Positions 24,041-33,200 of a DNA stretch of 64,000 nt are shown here, in pieces. The translations under genes were made by a program, and so were the position numbers. The notes beneath the pieces were generated by a model. That model ran no database searches, was not told the origin of the DNA, and saw only the letters and a program-made list of their open reading frames with translations. Positions within the stretch are counted from its first letter, which is position 1; each line of letters opens with the position of its first letter. Origin of the DNA: Heterobilharzia americana (lineage: Eukaryota; Platyhelminthes; Trematoda; Strigeidida; Schistosomatidae); the NCBI GenBank assembly GCA_944470555.2, contig OX104127.1, positions 129,829,113 through 129,893,112 on the forward strand. Direction: 5' to 3'.

Positions 24041-24383
24041 TGTAGCGTCATACACTTCCCCAAAATCAATAGCCTAGGGTTTGACGACTTCGACATTGAT
24101 GCTGACCTTGATAGTTTAACTGGACTCGCTAAGCTGAAGGCATCCGGTCAAGCATCCTCGCCATTTGGCACGCTGTCGTGTTACGTTGCATTGCTCGTAT
24201 TCGACTCTCTAGCCAGTTAGTTGGAACGCATCGGTATTTTGGCATAACCATCCAAATATACTATTCCATCCGACTACGCTATCGTGTTCTTCCTTGGTCT
24301 CGTATTCGTGGGTATATAACAAGTTCGAATAATTAGTGATTGGTCTTTGCGTCTGTCAAGTTCGCACCAGGACAAATCCTAAA
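24041..24383 (+). repeat. 5' LTR
   Basis: Begins TGTAGCG and ends CCTAAA rather than the usual CA, a boundary fixed by the target duplications of three independent insertions in this window. TATATAA at 24313-24319 is the likely TATA box. Confidence 0.95.
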
Positions 24384-24384
24384 T

Positions 24385-24402
24385 TGGTGAGCCCGACGTG
24401 AT
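24385..24402 (+). promoter_or_regulatory. Primer binding site (tRNA-Trp type)
   Basis: TGGTGAGCCCGACGTGAT starts one base after the LTR. Its complement ends in ...CACCA and matches the 3' end of eukaryotic tRNA-Trp (atcacgtcggg.tcacca) with about one difference. The motif's first ten bases recur at 24434-24443. Confidence 0.8.
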
Positions 24403-24513
24403 CAACATATCCCGACCAATAACAAGTATTGAATTGGTGAGCCTGTTCCATTTTATATTTGTTTATTGTTTTCATTTCGATAACATTTATATATCCATTT
24501 ACTACACTTTCTC

Positions 24514-25351
24514 ATGTCCGACCACACTCCCAAGCTTATTCGTATTAAGCCGACCTCGAACACGATCCAACTCGTGCCATATTGGCCAGACAATGCAGAA
24601 ACATGGTTTCTGTATGCCGAGGCCGATTTTCGAGAACAGGGTGTCTCAGATCCTCATCTCGATTTCTTGCTGTCATACGTTCACTACCGCGAGAATTAAA
24701 CAGGTATGTTACAGCAAACATGTTTAATCCTGAAGTAAGTGACCCTTATGCACTTCTAAAGGCCGCACTCTTGAAGAAAAGCGATCTCACAGATCGCCAA
24801 CGTCTAGACGAATTGCTTCGTAACATCGAGCTAGGCAGCCACTCAGCTACTGAAGTCCTCGCACGCATGCGAGAAGTAATCGGTGCACGAACATTTGACG
24901 ATGGTTTCTTCCGAGAACTATTTCTCTCGAAACTACCACAACCGGTGCAAACCGTGTTGGTGACACTCCAGTCAGTCCCACTCGACGACCTGGCAGCTCA
25001 GCAGATAAAATACTGGAGATATCCAGCAGACCCGTCTCCAACGTATATTCTATCTGCGACAAACCAGAGCGCCAGGATTCGGAGGTGACCAAGTTGTGCA
25101 ACTCTGTGAAACGGTTGCTACGATCTCGAAGTCCTAGATCACGTAGCACTTCACAGAAACGCACCTTGGCGCATCGCAGCAAGTCGCGTGGTAGCCCTAA
25201 AACGAAACCCAACAGGGTGGAAAACCCTGAATGGTGCTGGTTTCATAACACTTACGGGGATGAAGCCAGAAAATGTCGTAAACCATGCCGTTTTAAGAAG
25301 GACACGAACTCGGGAAACGGTCACGCCGGCACGTGCTCACGGCAACCGTAG
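24514..25351 (+). pseudogene. gag: gag of the CsRn1-clade element, two frameshifts
   Basis: Capsid-like start at ATG 24514 (P-Y-W-P-D-N-A-E-T-W-F motif, residues about 22-32). Homology moves to the -1 frame near 24661-24668 and to the next -1 frame near 24995-25005, consistent with two single-base deletions; the first leaves a stop at 24697. The middle segment carries A-L-L-K-K-S-D-L-T-D-R-Q-R-L and L-L-R-N-I-E-L-G. The last segment (to TAG 25349-25351) has a basic Arg/Ser-rich linker and the C-x2-H-x9-C-x3-C zinc knuckle at about 25232-25290, the unusual CHCC finger of this clade. Gag would form the particle and bind RNA. The shifts may be real or sequencing errors. Confidence 0.85.
25312..25318 (+). 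promoter_or_regulatory. -1 ribosomal frameshift slippery heptamer GGGAAAC
   Basis: G-GGA-AAC is in the exact X-XXY-YYZ register of the gag frame and slips into the pol frame. It is inside the gag/pol overlap (pol frame open from 25297, gag stop 25349). Five bases downstream begins a 7-bp GC stem, CGCCGGC (25324-25330) with GCCGGCG (25351-25357). Confidence 0.8.
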
Positions 25352-28300
25352 CCGGCGGAAAAAGCCGTTTGCTCTACGTCACCGACATTAAAACGAAAGT
25401 CCGCTACCTCGTCGACACCGGCGCAGAAGTTAGCGTTCTTCCAGCAACGACAAAGGAGCGTCATCTCGACCCATCCTTCAATCTTCAAGCAGCCAACGGC
25501 AAGGCAATCGCGACATTCGGGAGACGGTATGCCTACCTCAACTTAGGTTTACGCAAACCTATTCACTGGATTTTCCTCCTGGCAGACGTCTCTATGCCCA
25601 TCATTGGCATAGATTTGCTGAACCATTACGATCTACTCGTAGATGCTCGCCGTCGACGACTGATAGATAACAACACAAAGTTATCTATTGGCGGCACCAC
25701 CTATGTAGGTCCGAGTTTAGCCATCGTTAGGACTAAACAATCAGGCGACGCGTCCTACCAGGCAGTTCTGGAGAAATATCCAGAGTTACAACAACCGAAA
25801 CACACTCTTCCGTGCATAACCAGCAATGTTATGCATCACGTCACAACCACAGGTCCACCTGTGGCATCCAAAGCTCGCCGTTTAGCCCCCGATAAGCTGC
25901 AAACGGCGAAAAATGAATTCGACCATATGCTCGAACTGGGCATTATCAGACCGTCGAACAGTCCTTGGGCATCGCCATTGCACATGGTGCCCAAAAAGGA
26001 TAGCAACGACTGGCGTCCGACCGGTGATTACCGAAGGCTTAACGCCAAAACAACTCCGGACTGCTACCCTATACCCCACGTTTACGACTTGACCGCAACC
26101 TTATGCGGCATGAACATTTTCTCGAAAATCGACTTAGTCAAAGCGTACAACCAGATACCTATGGCAGCAGAAGATATCGCGAAAACAGCCATTATTACTC
26201 CTTTTGGCCTGTTTGAATTCCTGCGCATGCCTTTTGGTCTTCGGAATGCAGCACAAACATTCCAACGCTTTATGGACGACGTCTTCCGTGGTCTGAATTT
26301 TGTTCATGTCTACATAGATGACTGTCTAATTGCGAGTCCAGATAAGGAAACACACCTTAAACATTTGGACCTCGCATTCGAAAGACTCAAAAAACATGGC
26401 ATCACAGTTAACTTACAGAAGTGTGAAATAGGAGTTGAATCACTCAGCTTCCTTGGGCATACCATTGACAACAAAGGTATACGCCCATTGAGAGATAAAG
26501 TGGCGGCTATCACAAACTATCCAGAGCCGACCACTGTGAAACATCTCCGCACTTTCAATGGCCTGGTAAGTTATTACCGAAGGTTTATCCCTAACTGTGC
26601 CTCTGTCATGAGACCACTCACAGATCTACTTCGAGGAACTGCGAAGTTCGTGTCTCTGGACAACGCGGCTAGACTTGCTTTCTCCAAAGTCAAGGAAGCC
26701 ATTTCGAACGCAACCATGCTTATGCATCATGACCCCAATGCTCCTCTGAGTATTGCTGTTGATGCATCTGATTCAGCAATTGGAGCAGTTTTGCAACAGT
26801 TGACTGACAACCAGTGGCAACCGTTAGCCTTTTTCTCGAGGCGGCTGCAAGACGCGGAAACAAGATACAGTACATTTGGTAGGGAACTCCTAGCCATGTA
26901 CTGTTCTGTACGCCATTTTCGACATTCTGTGGAAGGTCGTGATTTCATTATTTTCACAGACCACAAACCGTTAACGTTTTCCCTCAGCTCGGCGTCTGAC
27001 AAATACTCCCCTCGTGAGTCGCGACAGCTGGATTACATTTCCCAGTTCACGTCAGACATCCGCCACATTTCTGGAGCAAACAACTCCGCAGCCGACGCAC
27101 TATCTCGAATAGCTTCGATAAACTATATCGAGGGTATTGATCTCGTTGAACTAGCTCGGCGTCAAAAGGAAGACCTTGAGCTGCATCATGAGTTGTCGTC
27201 CACAACTCTCAAACTGCGACTTTGTCCTGTTGGATCAGACAAGGATGCAATTTTGTGCGATGTCTCTGCTAGTCAACCACGCCCAATAGTTCCGAAGAGT
27301 TGTCGACGCAACGTCTTCAATACGTTGCACAAACTCTCTCATCCAGGTGTACGAGCCACCATTAGGCTTATCGCACAACGTTTCTGCTGGCCTGGGATGA
27401 ACAAAGACGTTAAGGAGTGGGCCCAGTCGTGCTTAGCTTGTCAAAAGTGTAAAGTCACGCGACACACGAAAAGCCCTTTAGGCTCATTTCTAGCCCCAGA
27501 CATGCGTTTCGACCACGTCCATATAGATATTGTAGGACCCCTACCAGAATCTAATGGATGTACCTACCTTTTCACCTGTGTTGATCGTTTCACACGATGG
27601 CCGGAAGCAGTACCCATTAAAGATATTACTGCCGAAACAGTTGCTCGTGTTTTCGTCGAAAGATGGATCGCGAACTTCGGATGTCCATCCTACGTCACAA
27701 CCGACCGTGGGCGCCAATTTGAGTGCGGACTATTTCACGCTCTAACGGCACTTTTAGGTTGCACTCGGTTCCGAACGACAGCCTACCATCCACAAGCAAA
27801 TGGCATGGTAGAGCGTTTCCATCGACAGCTGAAAGCTTCCCTTTCAGCTACAAACATACCTCAGTGGACCGAGGCTCTGCCTCTAGTCCTACTAGGTATT
27901 CGTAACGCGTTGAAAGTTGATGCTGGATGCACTCCTGCAGAACTCGTCTATGGGACCACTCTTCGCCTACCAGGTGAGTTTGTTTCCCCTTCAACTTTCA
28001 AACATGTTTCCGATAGGGCATCTTATGTGACTAGGCTTACAAACGCAATGCGTTCAGTTAGGCCTTCTCCGATTAGACCGCAAACGACTGATGTTTTCGT
28101 CCACCCCAGTTTACAGAAGACATCACACGTGTTTGTTCGCCACGACGCTGTTCGTCGACCACTTGAACCACCCTACGACGGGCCGTTCAAAGTGATTAAG
28201 CGACATGAGAAATTCTATGTAATTGAGCGAGGCGGACGCGAAGATACTGTCAGTATCGACCGTTTGAAACCAGCTTATTTCGAAGGCAACCCCATTGTAA

Positions 28301-28464
28301 GTGACGTTTCAGCTCGCTACATCCGACCGACGGATGACTCAATTATCGAAATTCTCGACGATGTGCCTGGTAATGCACAGCTGCAACAACCAGCGGCGCA
28401 ACAAAAAACACGATCAGGTCGAACCGTCAGGTTCCCAGAGTACCTGAAGTCATATTCAACTTAG
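25333..28464 (+). CDS. pol: Pol polyprotein (protease, RT, RNase H, integrase)
   Basis: An open frame of 1043 codons from 25333, probably translated as a gag-pol fusion after -1 frameshifting since no ATG fits (the frame is open upstream to 25297). Residues counted from 25333: aspartic protease D-T-G-A at 28-31; reverse transcriptase with Y-I-D-D at 327-330; RNase H with D-A-S near 477 and F-T-D-H-K near 541-545; integrase zinc finger H666-x3-H670 ... C700-x2-C703; integrase core D732, D791, E827, i.e. D-x58-D-x35-E; a G-P-F-K-V-I-type C-terminal module near 953. All catalytic residues are present and no stop interrupts it. It would copy element RNA into DNA and integrate it in the germline genome. 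The frame ends at 28464, 470 bp before the 3' LTR. Confidence 0.97.
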   Translation: MLTATVAGGKSRLLYVTDIKTKVRYLVDTGAEVSVLPATTKERHLDPSFNLQAANGKAIATFGRRYAYLNLGLRKPIHWIFLLADVSMPIIGIDLLNHYDLLVDARRRRLIDNNTKLSIGGTTYVGPSLAIVRTKQSGDASYQAVLEKYPELQQPKHTLPCITSNVMHHVTTTGPPVASKARRLAPDKLQTAKNEFDHMLELGIIRPSNSPWASPLHMVPKKDSNDWRPTGDYRRLNAKTTPDCYPIPHVYDLTATLCGMNIFSKIDLVKAYNQIPMAAEDIAKTAIITPFGLFEFLRMPFGLRNAAQTFQRFMDDVFRGLNFVHVYIDDCLIASPDKETHLKHLDLAFERLKKHGITVNLQKCEIGVESLSFLGHTIDNKGIRPLRDKVAAITNYPEPTTVKHLRTFNGLVSYYRRFIPNCASVMRPLTDLLRGTAKFVSLDNAARLAFSKVKEAISNATMLMHHDPNAPLSIAVDASDSAIGAVLQQLTDNQWQPLAFFSRRLQDAETRYSTFGRELLAMYCSVRHFRHSVEGRDFIIFTDHKPLTFSLSSASDKYSPRESRQLDYISQFTSDIRHISGANNSAADALSRIASINYIEGIDLVELARRQKEDLELHHELSSTTLKLRLCPVGSDKDAILCDVSASQPRPIVPKSCRRNVFNTLHKLSHPGVRATIRLIAQRFCWPGMNKDVKEWAQSCLACQKCKVTRHTKSPLGSFLAPDMRFDHVHIDIVGPLPESNGCTYLFTCVDRFTRWPEAVPIKDITAETVARVFVERWIANFGCPSYVTTDRGRQFECGLFHALTALLGCTRFRTTAYHPQANGMVERFHRQLKASLSATNIPQWTEALPLVLLGIRNALKVDAGCTPAELVYGTTLRLPGEFVSPSTFKHVSDRASYVTRLTNAMRSVRPSPIRPQTTDVFVHPSLQKTSHVFVRHDAVRRPLEPPYDGPFKVIKRHEKFYVIERGGREDTVSIDRLKPAYFEGNPIVSDVSARYIRPTDDSIIEILDDVPGNAQLQQPAAQQKTRSGRTVRFPEYLKSYST

Positions 28465-28852
28465 CTATGTGTGTGCCAACCATTTTTTTTCGAGGCACTA
28501 TTTTTCTTATTTACCGGCACAAACCCTCGTACACTTTGCCTTTTTATATCAATTTTTATTTACCATGTAATAAAAACTAAAAAAACGGCGAAGATAAGCG
28601 TAAATTTTTCTTTTTCGACACGTTTATATATAAATAATTCCCATTTTTACGCAACGTTTTCGTGGTATTAAAGACTTTTATTTATATTCCAGGTGCAACG
28701 AGCACTGGACGGAACGTCGAAAGGAACAGATGACCGCGACCGACGTACAATTTCATTTATTGTATTTTATTTATTTAATCGCCACGACACCCTAGAATAA
28801 GGTTCAGACAACCAGGGGCCACCTCACGCAGTGAGCCCATCGGAGAGTTTTA

Positions 28853-28871
28853 CCAGTGGAGAAACCACTGG
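28853..28871 (+). other. Hairpin upstream of the polypurine tract
   Basis: CCAGTGG-agaaa-CCACTGG forms a perfect 7-bp stem with a 5-nt loop, followed by a T run. Function unknown. Confidence 0.6.
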
Positions 28872-28918
28872 GTTTTTACTTCCGGCTGGTATCGTCTTAG
28901 GGTCCTCACGAACCCACT

Positions 28919-28928
28919 AGGGGGGGAG
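28919..28928 (+). promoter_or_regulatory. Polypurine tract
   Basis: AGGGGGGGAG just upstream of the 3' LTR start at 28934: plus-strand DNA priming site. Confidence 0.85.
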
Positions 28929-28933
28929 TGATC

Positions 28934-29276
28934 TGTAGCGTCATACACTTCCCCAAAATCAATAGCCTAGGGTTTGACGACTTCGACATTGATGCTGACC
29001 TTGATAGTTTAACTGGACTCGCTAAGCTGAAGGCATCCGGTCAAGCATCCTCGCCATTTGGCACGCTGTCGTGTTACGTTGCATTGCTCGTATTCGACTC
29101 TCTAGCCAGTTAGTTGGAACGCATCGGTATTTTGGCATAACCATCCAAATATACTATTCCATCCGACTACGCTATCGTGTTCTTCCTTGGTCTCGTATTC
29201 GTGGGTATATAACAAGTTCGAATAATTAGTGATTGGTCTTTGCGTCTGTCAAGTTCGCACCAGGACAAATCCTAAA
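28934..29276 (+). repeat. 3' LTR
   Basis: 343 bp, apparently identical to the 5' LTR over its full length. Followed directly by the CTGT target duplication (29277-29280). Confidence 0.95.
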
Positions 29277-29280
29277 CTGT

Positions 29281-29449
29281 GTTACGGTGATGGGCTAGCT
29301 CATAGAAGTGACGAAGCTTCGAACCGAATGTATTGAGTAAGTCTATCCACATTGTGAAACCTTTCTTTCAAAGCAGCGACGTATGAGCTAACAGCAGAAA
29401 CTTCAATGGGATAAGAAATCTCAAGAGTCGTTGAAAAAGCTTTGATGTG
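29281..29449 (+). mobile_element. Penelope-like element, middle portion
   Basis: Between the CTGT duplication and the antisense solo LTR. In decayed frames it continues the PLE RT and reads into the T-x-M-G region that precedes the catalytic motif found after 29790. Confidence 0.5.
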
Positions 29450-29453
29450 ACGA

Positions 29454-29789
29454 TTTGGATGTTGTCTTGGTGCGAACTTGACAGACGCAATGACCAATCA
29501 CTAATTATTGGGACTTGTTATGTACTCATGAATATGAGACCAAGAAAGAACACAATAGCCTAGTGGGATGGAATATTATATTTGCAAGGTCGTGCCAAGA
29601 TGCCAGTGAGTTCCAACCAACTGGCTAGAGGGTCGATTACGAGCAGTGCAACTTAACACGACAGATGGCGAGGACTCCTGACCAGATGTCTTCAGCTCAG
29701 CGGGTTCAGTTAAACTATTAAGGTCAGTATCAGTGTTGAATCTTGTCGAACCCTAGGCTATTGATTCCGGAGAAGTGTGTGACACTACA
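29454..29789 (-). mobile_element. Antisense solo LTR, older CsRn1-family member
   Basis: The reverse complement begins TGTAGTGTCACAC and keeps the LTR landmarks (tcaatagcctagggtt, gtcaagttcgcaccaagaca) over 336 bp with many differences from the 24041 LTR. It is flanked by the 4-bp duplication ACGA (29450-29453 and 29790-29793), so it is an independent, older insertion. Confidence 0.9.
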
Positions 29790-30700
29790 ACGACAGTATT
29801 TATTAATCCTGTCATTTATCAAATCAAAGTTGTGGGTAGGTTACGTGGAGGACACGCTCATCATCCATGAAAGAAACATGAATGAACTTGTGCCAAGCTC
29901 AATCAACATTGCTGTTAGAGGCAACAAATAAATGAAAATGGTAGAGAACAGGAGACGGTTGACATTCTTAGATGTCTTGGTTACAAGAGGTGAATCTCAA
30001 GTGTATGGAAAGCCAAGTTATTTAAACCATATCCTAAACTACAACAGCAACAGTCTGTCTCACAAGAAAGGGTGTATAACGGCACTGCTCAGATGATTTG
30101 GCATACCTTAAAGTATAACAGAATCAAAGATGTCTGAGAAGAAACGTTGGCTCCCAATCTTCCGGACCAATGGCTAGCCAAAGAATTTCACCGACAGACT
30201 TCCTTAGAAATCAAAATCAGCTGTGATAGTTAACAAAAGAATCGTCTACCAGTAAGTCAAGAATATTTGGGAGACGGCAACCAGACTACTATATCTACTC
30301 AGAATTGCGTTAAAGTATGGGTCAAAAAAATCATTGCAACATATCTTTTGCAAACCAAAAGCCTTACTCAACAAGGAATAATTAACCAGCGTGACCTGCA
30401 ACGTCACTTACGTTAAATATAGACACCACTAACTGGGACAGCTATTTGAACCAGTATTACGCCTATATGAAGATAAGCTAGCCGTCAGACAGCATGATAT
30501 GATGTCTTTCATCTGAAGATCATACGGCAATCTCACCCACATTTTCGAATGAGACAATTCCGAAATGCTTGAACTTGAAAACCCAGAAGTTGCCTGCAAA
30601 TGTTTAGAGACCTGTTACTCAAGCACATTATCAATAAACCACGACGTCCACCTAAATGTCTTGCACAAGACTTTTTTAAAATAAATGAGTAACAGAAAAC
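29790..30700 (+). mobile_element. Penelope-like element, right portion (RT catalytic motif to GIY-YIG remnant)
   Basis: Y-V-E-D-T-L (from the family's Y-V-D-D-T-F RT motif) near 29840, R-L-T-F-L-D-V-L-V-T-R near 29955, L-N-Y-N-S-N and S-H-K-K-G-C near 30040-30075, all PLE hallmarks in order. After 30390 the reading C-N-V-T-Y, G-Q-L-F, L-A-V-R-Q-H-D is a decayed GIY-YIG endonuclease that also matches the copy at 56890-57720. Multiple stops: a pseudoelement. Confidence 0.8.
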
Positions 30701-31915
30701 GGCGAATCTAAACGCAAAATCCTTGACGCTTTAAAGAGATCACCAGTTAATCAGATCACTATAACTCAAATATACCTAATTAAGCTCATACAGTTAAGCA
30801 ATTAGTGCGAACAAACATCCCTCCAATGTAAACAGTACAGGTAACAGTGGAAGAGAACCCCCTTTCTGTTGTAGTATTAGGCTAACACTAACATCAGTCA
30901 ACCAGGTTCGAAATAGGCCCAGATAATCACTATACGACTAGCCATCATGAACTCAGGAAAATTAATATGTTATAGATGTCCGTACGTAATCGATTACATC
31001 ACTTTCTTGTGAAGCAGTGATGTACTGAAAGGGGTGTCTAGTATGGGATTGTAACTTTTTCCATGATAAACTGCAACACAGCAAACAACTCTGTCTGAAC
31101 ATGCTTGTTATTAATATGGTGATTAATTATTTCGAGGAAGCATTTCAATGATTATAACGCAATCAAACTGCAACCTCACTTAGGCATAAGTTGTTTCATT
31201 GGAAAAGCACTGGGAAAACAGAAAACAGTTGAATAAAGATTTATCTAGGAATGTAGAATTAAAAACTGTATGTTATTATGTGACCATTGAAGTTTATGCT
31301 TTTTCTAGAATTTCATTTACGACTAAAATAAATTCTTGGATTGTATATACTCTAAGTAAATGCAACACACTAATCCAAAGGCTATTAACAGAATTTGTAA
31401 ATGAAACAATGAAAGTCTTGGTGTTTATATTAATTTCATTGTGGCAACAACGTGACTTCAAACAGTTTCTCCAAAACACTTTTACCCAGCAAACTGTTAC
31501 ATGTGTCTGAAACGTTTTAACATTTCTCAGCATGATAAGGGGAACTAATAACCGGCTCACTGATCTCAATGACTTTTATGACAAAACAAGTAGTAAGCGA
31601 GTATGTGATAAAAGATTTTCGAGTGCAGGATATCAGTTTTAGGTTCAGAAGTTGTTCTTAGAGGTCCAAACTCCAAGTTATTTGTGTATTCACCAGAAAA
31701 CCATCACTTGATTGCTGAATGAAAAAAATGACCTATGGTTTATATTCCCAATCTAATACAAAAACTATGATTTAAAAATTCTGGCACATTCAAGTAACCT
31801 CAGTGTGAAAAGCGAACTCATACCCTACTTTTTCTTCAGGAGTGTACAAGGTTACTTTTTGAAAATGATTAGGAATCTATTTCAAACAGTATTTGTCAAA
31901 CAAATAATGTAGGGA
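30701..31915. other. No supported gene
   Basis: AT-rich DNA. Overlapping open frames of about 90-100 codons exist on both strands at 31199-31569, but without motif, splice context or signal that would favour either. Confidence 0.4.
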
Positions 31916-31919
31916 TTGT

Positions 31920-32165
31920 GGACGACTGGATTCCACCCAGTGGCTCAATGGTAACGTACTGACCACAGAAGCCGAAAGTCTTGGGTTCGACCCCCGGTAG
32001 GGTCATGGGTGTACACTGCCGAAGAGGCCCATGCTAGGACGAAACAGATGTCCAGTGATCCCATGTTTCCAGTGTTCCTCTAATTGATGGCAGTCCATGA
32101 TTAGTTACAACCCGAAGTCAATTGGTCCACTCCCACAAACCTCCAGATAGGTTCTCACATCGATA
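31920..32165 (+). repeat. tRNA-derived SINE, second family, with hammerhead-like core
   Basis: A box tggctcaatgg and a near-consensus B box gggttcgaccccc (31983-31995). CACTG (32014-32018), then ...gctaggac-GAAAC (GAAA at 32041-32044), then GTC-CAGTG (CAGTG 32053-32057). The GAAA, the GTC cleavage triplet and stem I are kept, while the CTGANGA half is disrupted. Its 3' part matches 3650-3730. Confidence 0.75.
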
Positions 32166-32293
32166 AATAAGACTATTCATGTACATTCTGGACAAAGACA
32201 GAGTACAAAAGTAGTAGAGCAGAACTATAAGAGACTGATAATTTTATGTAACTTTTGAAAAAAAGACTTAGATTTCATCGAGTTTTTTTGTCA

Positions 32294-32295
<2 letters not shown>

Positions 32296-32333
<38 letters not shown>
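32296..32333. repeat. (TA)n microsatellite
   Basis: About 19 uninterrupted TA units. Confidence 0.95.
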
Positions 32334-32336
<3 letters not shown>

Positions 32337-32999
32337 ACATAGAATTGACAAGCCGAAAGGGAACTACAGCGTACCGCATTATCCGGGTTTACTCTTATAT
32401 TAAGGAATTTTAGGTGTCGATAAAGTTCCCCAAGGTGTCGGATGGCTTCGAATGGTTTTATTTATGTGTACAATTGTAATTAGTCTTGTTCTATTTTCTG
32501 GTCATGGAACTCCCATAGGTAAACATAGACCACCGAAAAGAGGGATGACAGAATTTCATAGTAAATAGAATCATTTGAATTAAGGGACTGCAATGAGTAG
32601 AAGCAGGTAATAATAAAAGAATAAATCTGTGCAGTAAGTGAAATGTTTCTTCATCAAATGAACATTTTCTTAGTGGCTTCATATACATAATGACCTCATA
32701 GATAAACAGCAGTTATTTACATTTACTTTCAAGCTATTCTTAGTTGAATTTGAAGTTCAACTTTTAGTTTATTTGGCTTTATTTAAATATTGTTTAGTTT
32801 TGAACCATGCTCAGTAGGAAGTCGTTCTAACGAAACTTTGAAAATATTCTACATTGATTTCAGACTGATCACACAGCTGTTTAGATGGTTCGCTATCTTT
32901 CACGGAGATAACAGTGTTTTGTGCAAGAATACCAATGACACTTAGATTATAAGATTTATGAAAAATCTTAACACTTTTTTCTTTTACCACGTTTGTAGT

Positions 33000-33200
33000 G
33001 ATGCTTACTGGATTCGAATCTCAGTGGGAACAAAATCACTCACTGGGCTGCAGGTACACCCAGTTAACGACTCCGAAATAATACTGAATATACGTCTGGG
33101 ATTCCTGTGGTAATCCCTGAGACCAATAAAATATCATGAATATCCTGCAGTATCAAGGCCTCAGCATAGGGGCTTGTCTATTAGCAAAGGTTGAGCAATT
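33000..33200 (+). repeat. Degenerate Sm-alpha-type SINE
   Basis: ggattcgaatctcagtggg (B box and start of body), cactcactgggctgcaggta, then ccagttaacgactcc and the tail aaggcctcagcataggggct. The hammerhead core is lost (ttaacga in place of CTGACGA). Confidence 0.6.

Larger units (their letters stand above)
24041..29276 (+). mobile_element. Complete Ty3/Gypsy LTR retrotransposon, CsRn1 clade
   Basis: 5236 bp: 343-bp LTRs (24041-24383 and 28934-29276), tRNA-Trp-type primer site, gag, pol (protease, RT, RNase H, integrase), polypurine tract, and a 4-bp CTGT target duplication. Reading the two LTRs side by side I found no difference, so insertion is recent. Two features are diagnostic of the CsRn1 clade described from Clonorchis: a gag finger of the pattern C-x2-H-x9-C-x3-C and a primer site for tRNA-Trp. 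No env-like ORF follows pol. The gag is interrupted by two single-base shifts, so this copy probably cannot move on its own. It is inserted into an older Penelope-like element. Confidence 0.95.

Noticed and set aside
24037..29280. Possible env-like ORF after pol in the Gypsy element
   Set aside because: Only 470 bp separate the pol stop from the 3' LTR and the single short frame there (28471-28671) has no signal or membrane protein character.
31199..31569. Overlapping open frames of about 90-100 codons on both strands
   Set aside because: No start context, motif, splice framing or compositional change; chance open frames are expected in AT-rich DNA.
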